Shown: piece by piece, positions 8,466 to 14,537 of the stretch
Position numbering within the stretch: the stretch's first letter is position 1
Layout of the letters: every line of letters starts with the position of its first letter
Origin: Alitiscatomonas aceti
Lineage (GTDB): Bacteria; Bacillota; Clostridia; Lachnospirales; Lachnospiraceae
DNA: 18,243 nucleotides
Assembly (NCBI RefSeq): GCF_025567195.1
Contig: NZ_JAOQJF010000044.1
Span: 1 to 18,243, forward strand
Reading direction: 5' to 3'
Made by a program: the position numbers and the translations under genes
The notes under the pieces: generated by a model
The model's input: only the letters and a program-made list of their open reading frames with translations
The model's database searches: none
Told to the model about the DNA's origin: nothing

Positions 8466-9434
8466 TTACTCCTCTGATCCTGCTTCCCCGTCCTGTCCGC
8501 CGCCGAAGTTGATCCGCTCCTCCTCGATCACCAGAGGACGGTGCATGACGCGGGTGTTGATGCTCATGATATATTCGCCCAGAAGGCCAATGAAAAAGAT
8601 CTGTACCGATCCCAGGAAGCACACGCCGATGAGAAGCGGCGCCATGCCGGCAGCAAAACGATCCCAGTATAACAGCTTCATCACCAGGTAGATGATGCCG
8701 ATAACGAAGCTTGCAGCCGCACAGAACCCGCCAAAGAACGTCGCCAGCCGCAGCCCTGCCTTCGTATAAGAAGTGAAGCTCAGCATGGCCGCATCAAACA
8801 GGCGGTAAAAATTGTTATGGGTCTTTCCGGCCCGGCGCTTCGGCTGTTCGTAGGGGATCTCCTTCCGCTTAAAGCCCAGCTCCGCCACGATGCCGCGCAA
8901 AAACGGCGTCGGGTCGTCCAGGTTCCTTAACACCTCAATGAACTGGCGGTCGTAAAGGCCGGAGCCGGTGAAGTGCTCGATCTGCTCCACGTCAGAAAGA
9001 CGGCGGATCAGCTTATAGTAGCAGCTCCTGAGCCAGTACATGAACGGATTTTCCTTGCTGCTGGTCTTGATGCCGATGACGATCTTATAGCCGTTCTCCC
9101 ACTCATGGACATACTGGGGGATCAGCTCCACCGGATCCTGGAAGTCGGCCACCATGGAGATCACGCAGTCGCCTGTCACCTGGAGGATCCCATAATACGG
9201 CGAATTGAACTGACCGAAATTCCGGGCATTGAAAATAGCCTTGATCTTCGGGTTCTTTTTGCACAGCTCCCGCAGAAGAGGTCTTGTGCTGTCCGTGGAG
9301 TCGTTGTCAATGAACACCAGCTCATAGTCGTACATGGGAAGTTCGCGGGTAATGATGTCGATGACGGCATCGCTGATGGGTCCCACGTTTTCTTCTTCGT
9401 TGTAGCATGGGATCAATACGCTGATTTTTTTCAT
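8466..9434 (-). CDS. DPM1/GtrB-like polyprenyl-phosphate glycosyltransferase
   Basis: A family 2 transferase of the bacterial DPM1-like type, which usually loads a single sugar from a nucleotide donor onto undecaprenyl phosphate for later use outside the membrane. In 322 residues it shows ISVLIPCYNEEENV, LVFIDNDSTDST, FNARNFGQFNSPYYGI, the DXD region VADFQD (96-100), HFTGSGLYDR and KRRAGKTHNNFYRLF before two membrane helices (about 228-253 and 262-290) ending in LLGEYI, typical of GtrB. A GtrA-like flippase and a GT-C acceptor transferase, the usual partners, are not in the window. The gene has its own sigma-A-like promoter (9495-9522). Its ribosome site is weak (AAAGAGA). The sugar is unknown; glucose is the commonest in the family. 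Confidence 0.93.
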   Translation of the reverse strand: MKKISVLIPCYNEEENVGPISDAVIDIITRELPMYDYELVFIDNDSTDSTRPLLRELCKKNPKIKAIFNARNFGQFNSPYYGILQVTGDCVISMVADFQDPVELIPQYVHEWENGYKIVIGIKTSSKENPFMYWLRSCYYKLIRRLSDVEQIEHFTGSGLYDRQFIEVLRNLDDPTPFLRGIVAELGFKRKEIPYEQPKRRAGKTHNNFYRLFDAAMLSFTSYTKAGLRLATFFGGFCAAASFVIGIIYLVMKLLYWDRFAAGMAPLLIGVCFLGSVQIFFIGLLGEYIMSINTRVMHRPLVIEEERINFGGGQDGEAGSEE

Positions 9435-9461
9435 TTTGTGTCTGTCTCTTTCTTTTACTCG

Positions 9462-9474
9462 GCGTTTCGCCGTT
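9462..9474 (-). promoter_or_regulatory. Small hairpin in 5' leader of GtrB-like gene
   Basis: CGGCG-AAA-CGCCG forms a five-pair stem with a three-base loop in the leader between the 9495-9522 promoter and the GtrB-like start. It may stabilise the mRNA or bind a regulator; the sequence gives no more. Confidence 0.35.
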
Positions 9475-9494
9475 TAGTACCTTTAGCTTTTATC

Positions 9495-9522
9495 ATTGTA
9501 TCCAAAAAAAAGGATTTGTCAA
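9495..9522 (-). promoter_or_regulatory. Strong sigma-A-type promoter inside the glycan operon
   Basis: The minus strand shows a perfect -35 TTGACA (9522-9517), a 16-nt spacer containing eight T, and the -10 TACAAT (9500-9495). The -35 sits 3 nt beyond the stop codon of the epimerase gene. Transcription would start near 9488 and read the GtrB-like, GT2, phosphotransferase and LCP genes. This is the clearest promoter in the window. Confidence 0.85.
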
Positions 9523-9525
9523 TAT

Positions 9526-10473
9526 TTATCGGCTTTCCAGGGTCTTTTTTATCCCTTCTCCAAAGGCCGTCTCCGGTTTCCAGCCGGTGATCCGGCAGAT
9601 CTTTCCAATATCCGGGATCAGATTAACGGCCCCTTCGGCGTTCTCCTTCCTGTCTCCGTACAGGCAGTTTCCGCCTCCTTTGCAGAGCCTGTGGATCTCC
9701 TCCACGAACTCTTTTAATGGCCTGGTATCGTCCCCGGCCACGTTAAAGACCGGATTTCCGAGTCCCTCAAAGGCCGCTTCCGGCGTCTCCAAAAGCGCCC
9801 GCACCGCCTTTGCCAGATCGGTAATGTAAATAAAATTCCATTTCTGGGTGCAGGCCCCCAGAGAAAGGGCCGCATTTCCAGTAAAGGCGTCCAGGCAGGA
9901 TTCCACCAGCGTCCACGGATGGTCGCCAGGACCGTAGGCACTGAAGATCCTAAGGTGGATATAGCGCATCCCCAGTTCCTTACAGAGCGCCTCTCCCTGT
10001 CTCCGCATCCGGAGCTTGGCTTCTCCATAGGCCGATCTGGGCGCGCATTCCGTTTCCTCCGTCATCCTGGTCTGATGCATTCCGTACTCCGCCTGGGAGC
10101 CGGAAAACAGGAACCGCCGGCAGCCCAGCGCCTTTGCAGCCCGGACCGTATTCAGGGAGGCCCGCAGATTTTCCTCCTGGAGCTGCTCCCCAGTCCTGGC
10201 CCCGCTTCCGGATCCGCCCCAGCCAAAATGACAGAAGGCGTCGCAGGAGCCCTGGATCTTCTCTGTCAGAAGCTCCGGGGCGGAAAGGTCATTTTCCACA
10301 ATGTGCAGACGCCCCTCCCTTAAGGCATTTTTCCCGGCTTCCTGGCCGGTCAGTGTCTCCAGCTTCCTGGAGGACGGACGGACCACGGCGTACACCTCAT
10401 GGCCGTTTTCTAAAAGTTCCTGAATGGCAGCGGCGCCAACAAAACTTGTGGCGCCGGTGATAACGATTCTCAT
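9526..10473 (-). CDS. NAD(P)-dependent epimerase/dehydratase/reductase (extended SDR)
   Basis: An extended short-chain dehydrogenase/reductase probably acting on a nucleotide sugar in the cytoplasm as epimerase, dehydratase or ketoreductase. Its 315 residues show the Rossmann motif RIVITGATSFVG (G7..G13), the hinge FLFSGSQAEYG (Ser/Thr of the triad near 124-126), catalytic Y149 and K153 in SAYGEAK, LRIFSAYGPGDHPW, and the C-terminal substrate region WNFIYITDLAKAV and NVAGDD. This set is closest to GalE/RmlD/CDP-sugar reductase-like proteins; exact chemistry cannot be assigned. AGGAG lies 6 nt before the ATG. The ThDP enzyme gene ends 20 nt before it, so they form a unit. A ThDP enzyme plus SDR pair recalls YerE/YerF of yersiniose synthesis; that link is inference. 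Confidence 0.9.
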   Translation of the reverse strand: MRIVITGATSFVGAAAIQELLENGHEVYAVVRPSSRKLETLTGQEAGKNALREGRLHIVENDLSAPELLTEKIQGSCDAFCHFGWGGSGSGARTGEQLQEENLRASLNTVRAAKALGCRRFLFSGSQAEYGMHQTRMTEETECAPRSAYGEAKLRMRRQGEALCKELGMRYIHLRIFSAYGPGDHPWTLVESCLDAFTGNAALSLGACTQKWNFIYITDLAKAVRALLETPEAAFEGLGNPVFNVAGDDTRPLKEFVEEIHRLCKGGGNCLYGDRKENAEGAVNLIPDIGKICRITGWKPETAFGEGIKKTLESR

Positions 10474-10493
10474 ATACTTCTCCTAATGGGGCT

Positions 10494-12470
10494 TTACTGG
10501 GGCTTGATCATGGGAATGATCATGTTTTCTGCCAGTTCCTCTTCCGGAAGGAAGGGAGCCAGATCCTCCAGGGGTACGGAGACCATGGTTCCGTCCGGCA
10601 GCATCTTGGCCGCCGCCTTGGGTTCAAAGTTCTGCTCCATATCCACAAAGATCTCGCAGATCACAGGACCGTCCGTAGCCAGGGTCTGCTCCACGGCTTC
10701 TCCCAGCTGGGAATTGTGATGGGCGGCCACGTATGGATATCCGTATGCCCAGGCCAGCTTCTCCATGGACGGGAAGCTTAAGTCTCCGCTGTCCACGCCG
10801 ATGCCCACCAACGGCTCATGGAAGTGGGTCTTCTGGGTCTGGCGGATGGAATGATAGCCGCCGTTGTTGATCAGGAAGATCTTAATGGGCAGATGATTGT
10901 GGATGATGGTCTGCAGCTCCTGCAGGTTCATCTGGATGCTGCCGTCGCCGGTCACCAGGATAATATCCTTTGTATGGTCTGCCAGACAGGCGCCGATGGC
11001 CGCCGGAAGGTCGTAGCCCATGGAAGCGATGGCAGAGTTGCTGATGAACCGCTGCCCCTTCTTCATCTCGTAGGCATGACCGCCCACCACGCAGGGGGAA
11101 CCGTTTCCGACCACAGTGATCTGATCCTCCTCGGCTCTTCTGCTGATCTCCTTGATGGCGGCATAGATGTTGGCCGGCTTATCGTCTCCGGCTTCATAGT
11201 GCTTCGGAAGCACCACCGGATATTTCTCCTTCCACTGCTGGCATCGGGAGATCCACCAGTCCACAGCTTCCTTATCTTTGGGGCCTCCGTCTGCGGACAC
11301 AGCCTCTACCTCCAGGACCATTTCCATCTTCTCCAGGAGATCCCTTACATCGGCATGGACCGGCATATCCACATGGACTGTGGGCTTCTTTAATTCCTCT
11401 GCATCGATATCATTATAGATCACATAGGCTTCCCGTGCCCAGGTCGGGTAATTGTAGCCCACCTGGCGGATGGAAAGACGGCTTCCCAGGGACAGGAGAA
11501 GATCACAGTTCTGTACGGCAAAGTTTCCGGGACGGTCGCCCATATGGCCCGCCCGGCCCACATAAAGGGGATGGGAGTCGTACATGCAGTCCAGGCTGTT
11601 CCAGCCGGTGACCACCGGGATCCCCAGCATTTCAACCACTCTCTGGAATACGTCAAAGGCCTTTCCGATACGGATGCCGTTTCCGGCATTGATCACAGGA
11701 CGCTTGGCCTCTCTCACCTTTTTCACGATCTCTCTGGCCAGATCCAGGGATACGGACGGCGGAAGCAGCTCTCTCTTTTCACCTTTTCCAGTCTCGTCCT
11801 CGGGGATCATAGCAGGTTTTCCCTGGATCAGCTTTCCTGCACAGAGACCGCAGCCGTCGCAGCCGGAGCCATGGACGGACCAGCCGGTGCCGCCTGCCTC
11901 GTAATCGTTTTTATCAAAGCCTAAAAGCTCCTCTGTCTCCACATATGCTCCCTGGACGTTTAAGGGGATATCCAGCCAGCAGGGACCGGGTCTTCCGGTC
12001 TGGGCCAGATACAGGGCCTTTTCCAGGCAGAAGCGGATCCGCATGGGATCGATGACCATTTCACAATATTTTGTCATGCAGTCAATGGCCTTTGTGATCT
12101 CAAACTCCTGGTCTCCCAGTGCGCGGATCCCAAGGCCTGTGCTCCTGGCTGTGGTATCGTAGCGGACCTGTCCGGACAGGATCAGCATGGGGATGGAATC
12201 CAGCCAGCCGCCCACCACGCCGGTGATGGCGTTGGTCCCGCCTGGTCCTGTGGTCACGCAGACCGCAGCGATCTTATTGTGGATCCTGGCGTAGCATTCC
12301 GCCGCAATGGCACACGCCTGCTCATGGTGGTTAAAGGTGCAGTGGAGGCCCGGCTCATGGCCCAGGCCGTCGTCCAGATGCATGGCCCCGCCTCCGGTGA
12401 CCATGAATACATCGGAAATCCCCTCATCCACCAGCTTCCTTGCAATGTAGTCGGAAACTTTCATTCTCAT
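10494..12470 (-). CDS. Thiamine-diphosphate-dependent enzyme, acetolactate synthase-like
   Basis: A 658-residue ThDP enzyme with the pyruvate-decarboxylating fold. Domain order is Pyr domain (1-175) with GGGAMHLDDGL, the cofactor-activating Glu in NHHEQACAIAAE (E50) and GPGGTNAITGV; a middle domain (about 240-395, RPVINAGNGIR); and the PP domain (about 440-610) with the ThDP signature GDGS (508-511) ending in NN (535-536). The end reads PKAAAKMLPDGTMVSVPLEDLAPFL, a tail I associate with IlvB relatives in polysaccharide loci rather than branched amino acid synthesis; no ilvN or ilvC is nearby. Between Pyr and middle domains lies an unusual insertion (about 190-238) with C204-x2-C207-x2-C210. 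Longer readings begin at 12680 but run through the repeats, and ATG 12470 has AGAGGAG 11 nt upstream. The likely job is transfer of a two-carbon acyl unit to a keto-sugar, or making a small keto-acid precursor. Confidence 0.88.
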   Translation of the reverse strand: MRMKVSDYIARKLVDEGISDVFMVTGGGAMHLDDGLGHEPGLHCTFNHHEQACAIAAECYARIHNKIAAVCVTTGPGGTNAITGVVGGWLDSIPMLILSGQVRYDTTARSTGLGIRALGDQEFEITKAIDCMTKYCEMVIDPMRIRFCLEKALYLAQTGRPGPCWLDIPLNVQGAYVETEELLGFDKNDYEAGGTGWSVHGSGCDGCGLCAGKLIQGKPAMIPEDETGKGEKRELLPPSVSLDLAREIVKKVREAKRPVINAGNGIRIGKAFDVFQRVVEMLGIPVVTGWNSLDCMYDSHPLYVGRAGHMGDRPGNFAVQNCDLLLSLGSRLSIRQVGYNYPTWAREAYVIYNDIDAEELKKPTVHVDMPVHADVRDLLEKMEMVLEVEAVSADGGPKDKEAVDWWISRCQQWKEKYPVVLPKHYEAGDDKPANIYAAIKEISRRAEEDQITVVGNGSPCVVGGHAYEMKKGQRFISNSAIASMGYDLPAAIGACLADHTKDIILVTGDGSIQMNLQELQTIIHNHLPIKIFLINNGGYHSIRQTQKTHFHEPLVGIGVDSGDLSFPSMEKLAWAYGYPYVAAHHNSQLGEAVEQTLATDGPVICEIFVDMEQNFEPKAAAKMLPDGTMVSVPLEDLAPFLPEEELAENMIIPMIKPQ

Positions 12471-12501
12471 AAAAACGTATACTCCTCTCCAGCGCACTGC
12501 G

Positions 12502-12533
12502 CCTGTACATGATATACCTGTTCCTTCAGACAC
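12502..12533. repeat. Degenerate third copy of the leader repeat
   Basis: On the minus strand GTGTCTGAAGGAACAG followed by ATATCATGTACAGG resembles the sequence of the two perfect repeat copies (ATGTCTGAAGGAAAAG...GACATTGTACC). It abuts copy 1 directly. The 11-bp stem is not conserved here. Confidence 0.5.
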
Positions 12534-12569
12534 GTGGTACAATGTCTTCTTTTCCTTCAGACATTGTAC
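12534..12569. repeat. 36-nt hairpin repeat, copy 1
   Basis: Identical over 36 nt to 12650-12685. It contains a perfect 11-bp inverted repeat, GTACAATGTCT and AGACATTGTAC, separated by 11 nt (TCTTTTCCTTC). It lies in the presumed untranslated leader of the ThDP enzyme gene. Confidence 0.9.
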
Positions 12570-12637
12570 TGCATCGGCACGATGCAGCACCCCTCCGGGG
12601 GATCTGTGCGCCCGGATTTCTGCGGCGAACGCAGAAA
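12570..12637. other. Cluster of three hairpins between the repeat copies
   Basis: Between the two 36-nt repeats lie TGCATCG-gca-CGATGCA (12570-12586, seven pairs), CCCC-tcc-GGGG (12590-12600) and TTTCTGCG-gcgaa-CGCAGAAA (12617-12637, eight pairs). With the repeats this makes a run of stems in the leader of the glycan operon. None has a U-tract in either direction, so they are not plain intrinsic terminators. Confidence 0.75.
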
Positions 12638-12649
12638 CCGATATGCGCC

Positions 12650-12685
12650 GTGGTACAATGTCTTCTTTTCCTTCAGACATTGTAC
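12650..12685. repeat. 36-nt hairpin repeat, copy 2, overlapping promoter -10
   Basis: The second perfect copy. Here the stem extends to 14 bp (from GTGGTACAATGTCT to AGACATTGTACCAC, ending at 12688). Its outer arm contains the TACAAT -10 box of the minus-strand promoter, so it could act as an operator or put the hairpin at the very 5' end of the RNA. Confidence 0.9.
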
Positions 12686-12707
12686 CACATCACTCCCGTC
12701 CAGTCCA
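12679..12707 (-). promoter_or_regulatory. Probable main promoter of the glycan operon
   Basis: On the minus strand TGGACT (12707-12702, four of six match to TTGACA), a 17-nt spacer, and TACAAT (12684-12679) preceded by TGG, giving an extended -10. Start would be near 12672, leaving a leader of about 200 nt with repeat copy 1 and the three further hairpins before the ATG at 12470. Confidence 0.6.
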
Positions 12708-12733
12708 GTCATTCATTGCAGGGGCTCCCGGTA

Positions 12734-12760
12734 TCTGTCACAGACTGGCAGCTCTGCCAG
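12734..12760. promoter_or_regulatory. Two adjacent dyads upstream of the wall-repeat gene
   Basis: TCTGTcACAGA (12734-12744) is followed directly by CTGGCAG-ct-CTGCCAG (12745-12760). They lie about 35 nt upstream of the -10 of the plus-strand gene, a suitable place for an activator or repressor. No known operator was recognised. Confidence 0.45.
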
Positions 12761-12791
12761 CAACCCTCACTGGATTTCTCCCATAAACCGC

Positions 12792-12800
12792 TGTTATAAT
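12792..12800 (+). promoter_or_regulatory. Promoter of wall-repeat gene, extended -10
   Basis: TGTTATAAT gives a consensus TATAAT (12795-12800) with the extended TG. The -35 is weak (TGGATT at 18 nt). The start near 12807 leaves a leader of about 57 nt to ATG 12864. Confidence 0.7.
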
Positions 12801-12863
12801 CACCGCGTAAGGAACAACCGCCCGCATTTTCTGGTGCGGACCACAAAAAGGAGAGAATCGATT

Positions 12864-14207
12864 ATGAAAAAACAGACAAAATATTTTGCAGTTCTGTCTG
12901 CCGCTGCCATTATGGCCCTGACCCCTGCCTTTTCCGGCCTGGACCACACAGGCAGGGTACTGGCCGCTTCTTATGGCTGGACTGAGGAAAACGGCCAGCT
13001 GGCCTACTACGATGAGGACGGGTATCTCACCACGGATTCCTGGAGAAAGAACGGAGACGACTGGTATTATCTGGACGAGGAGGGCTCCATCGCCAGAAAC
13101 CAGAAGATCGACGATTATTACGTGGGGGAAGACGGAAAAATGGTGAAAAACACCTGGGTGGAGCTCCAGAATGAGGACGAAATGGATTCCCCGGAAACTC
13201 CGGCTTCATATTGGTACTATTTTGATAAAAACGGAAAATCTGTTATTTCTAAATGGATAAAATTAAATGAAAATTGGTATTATTTCAACGAATCCGGCCA
13301 CATGGCCACTGGTAAGACCGTCATCGACGGAGCCGTCTATTACCTGGGCGGTGAAACCGACGGACGCATGAAGACCGGCTGGGTGAAGCTGGAGGAAAAC
13401 GCTTCCAGTCCCGGAGCCTCCGAAAGCTGGCATTATTTTAATTCCGATGGAAGGATGGTAGAAAACCAGTACGACAAAAAGATCGGCGACGACTATTATA
13501 CCTTCATCGACGGGAAGATGCAGACGGGCTGGGTGAAGATGCCGAAAACAGAGGTTTCCACAGACAGCAACGCTGCATCCGCCTCCATTGCGGATTATCA
13601 GTATTATGGAAAGGACGGCGACGGAAAACGTGCCGAGGGATGGCGGATCACGGAAGGGATCCAGGGGATCCATCAGACAGACGAGACCTTTACCTTCTAT
13701 TTTAAAGAAGGCCGCCCATATCACGCCTCCAGAAAAGGAAACGAGCTTTTTACGATCCAGGGAAAAAAATATGCGTTCAACGAGCTGGGTGAAATGCAGA
13801 CTGGCCGCCAGGTCGTAAACCTGGAAGGAGACTCCATCGCCAACTTCTTCTTTGGCGACGACGGCGTCATGAAGACAGGAAAGCAGAATATCTATAATGA
13901 AGAAACTGGAGAGACCGAAAGCTGGCTCTTCCACACGGATGGTGAGAAAAAGGGCCAGGGCTACCACGGACTGAAGGACAACGTGCTCTATGTCTACGGA
14001 AAACGTCAGGACGCGCCTGCGGACCAGCGGTATGCTCCCGCAGACTTAAACGGAACCTCTTATCTTGTTAATACCACCGGAAATATCCAGAGAGCCTCCT
14101 CTTCCTCCACCTCCTCTGAAAAGCCGGAGCTGGGACGGGGGCATAAAGACTTCAAAGACGCCAACGGAAAGATCTGGGTCACCGATACCAACGGGATCAT
14201 CCGCTGA
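12864..14207 (+). CDS. Secreted protein with choline-binding-type cell wall repeats
   Basis: A 447-residue exported protein. MKKQTK, a hydrophobic core (8-23) and VLAAS (cleavage near 34-36) form a signal peptide. Most of the rest consists of aromatic/Gly-rich units of the cell-wall-binding repeat type, e.g. GQLAYYDEDGYLTTDSWRK, DDWYYLDEEGSIARNQ, SYWYYFDKNGKSVISKWIK, NWYYFNESGHMATGKT and GVMKTGKQ. Repeats become irregular after about 230. There is no catalytic domain, so it may be an adhesin, a wall-binding scaffold or a ligand sensor; whether it binds choline or another wall glycan is unknown. It ends in a Ser/Thr-rich linker (411-420) and a short repeat-like tail (IWVTDTNGIIR). The reading frame is open upstream to 12534, but AGGAG (12849-12853) 10 nt before ATG 12864 and the signal peptide fix the start. 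It is divergent from the glycan operon. Confidence 0.9.
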   Translation: MKKQTKYFAVLSAAAIMALTPAFSGLDHTGRVLAASYGWTEENGQLAYYDEDGYLTTDSWRKNGDDWYYLDEEGSIARNQKIDDYYVGEDGKMVKNTWVELQNEDEMDSPETPASYWYYFDKNGKSVISKWIKLNENWYYFNESGHMATGKTVIDGAVYYLGGETDGRMKTGWVKLEENASSPGASESWHYFNSDGRMVENQYDKKIGDDYYTFIDGKMQTGWVKMPKTEVSTDSNAASASIADYQYYGKDGDGKRAEGWRITEGIQGIHQTDETFTFYFKEGRPYHASRKGNELFTIQGKKYAFNELGEMQTGRQVVNLEGDSIANFFFGDDGVMKTGKQNIYNEETGETESWLFHTDGEKKGQGYHGLKDNVLYVYGKRQDAPADQRYAPADLNGTSYLVNTTGNIQRASSSSTSSEKPELGRGHKDFKDANGKIWVTDTNGIIR

Positions 14208-14217
14208 TCCGTTCCAG

Positions 14218-14253
14218 AAAGGGGCTGCTGCCATACAGGTCAGCGCCCCTTTT
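14218..14253 (+). terminator. Intrinsic terminator of wall-repeat gene
   Basis: AAAGGGGC-t-GCTG pairs with CAGC-GCCCCTTT around a 10-nt loop, with TTTT at the 3' side, 11 nt after the stop. The A-rich 5' arm means it may also work weakly for the converging minus-strand small gene, but the U-tract is short that way. Confidence 0.85.
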
Positions 14254-14267
14254 CCCATTTCAGTCAT

Positions 14268-14414
14268 TCATCGTCTGGCTTCAACAATATAGCAGCTGAT
14301 CAGCCGGTTCAGCGTGATCTGCATCTGTTTCAGGATGGCATGAAGCTTTTCGTTGTCTGCCCGGAGTTTTCTGTTCTCATACTCCAGGGCAGCAAGCCGT
14401 TCCTCCATTCTCAT
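14268..14414 (-). CDS. 48-aa coiled-coil protein, unknown function
   Basis: A small gene of 48 codons plus TGA, starting MRMEERLAALEYENRKLRAD and ending ISCYIVEARR. Residues 5-40 are Leu/Glu/Lys/Asn-rich with hydrophobic residues in heptad-like spacing (LAALEYENRKLRADNEKLHAILKQ), predicting one amphipathic coiled coil. No signal peptide or membrane segment. AAGGGGG lies about 8 nt before the ATG, and a consensus promoter (14510-14537) lies 88 nt upstream, which supports a real gene. I do not recognise a named family, though I recall similar short coiled-coil proteins in Lachnospiraceae. An ATG two codons downstream is an alternative start. It might be a dimeric adaptor or regulator; function unknown. 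Confidence 0.65.
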   Translation of the reverse strand: MRMEERLAALEYENRKLRADNEKLHAILKQMQITLNRLISCYIVEARR

Positions 14415-14463
14415 CGTCTGGCCCCCTTCGCATTCGTCATGTGCGCAAGCCTATCTTAATACA

Positions 14464-14486
14464 TTTCTTTCATTAAGTGAAGGAAA
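14464..14486. promoter_or_regulatory. Inverted repeat in leader of the small coiled-coil gene
   Basis: TTTCTTTCA-ttaag-TGAAGGAAA, nine pairs with one G-T mismatch, sits in the leader between the 14510-14537 promoter and the small gene. It could be an operator or an RNA hairpin. Just upstream on the minus strand, TGTCGAA (14506-14500) equals the core Spo0A box, but a 7-mer match alone is weak. Confidence 0.45.
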
Positions 14487-14509
14487 ATCGCTCGCAATTT
14501 TCGACATAA

Positions 14510-14537
14510 ATTATATTTTTTTATTGAAATTAGACAA
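14510..14537 (-). promoter_or_regulatory. Promoter of the small coiled-coil gene
   Basis: On the minus strand TTGTCT (14537-14532), a 16-nt AT-rich spacer and a perfect TATAAT (14515-14510). The -35 overlaps the last codons and stop of the HAD gene. Transcription would start near 14503. Confidence 0.7.

Noticed and set aside
12471..12680. N-terminal extension of the ThDP enzyme to ATG 12680
   Set aside because: The extra 70 residues are translated hairpin repeats; the ATG at 12470 has a good ribosome site and the family N-terminus begins there.
12502..12688. CRISPR array
   Set aside because: There are only two perfect copies and a decayed one, with unequal spacing (about 80 nt and 0 nt), hairpin-filled spacer and no cas genes.
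12534..12863. Upstream extension of the wall-repeat protein to 12534
   Set aside because: The extension also runs through the repeats and promoter; ATG 12864 has AGGAG and starts a signal peptide.
12691..12863. Riboswitch (cyclic-di-GMP or similar) before the wall-repeat gene
   Set aside because: The dyads lie upstream of the promoter -10 and so would not be in the RNA; no conserved riboswitch core was seen.
13263..13967. 234-codon minus-strand ORF antisense to the wall-repeat gene, with hydrophobic stretches
   Set aside because: The hydrophobic look comes from reading Asp/Glu/Lys codons backwards; no ribosome site and no family resemblance.
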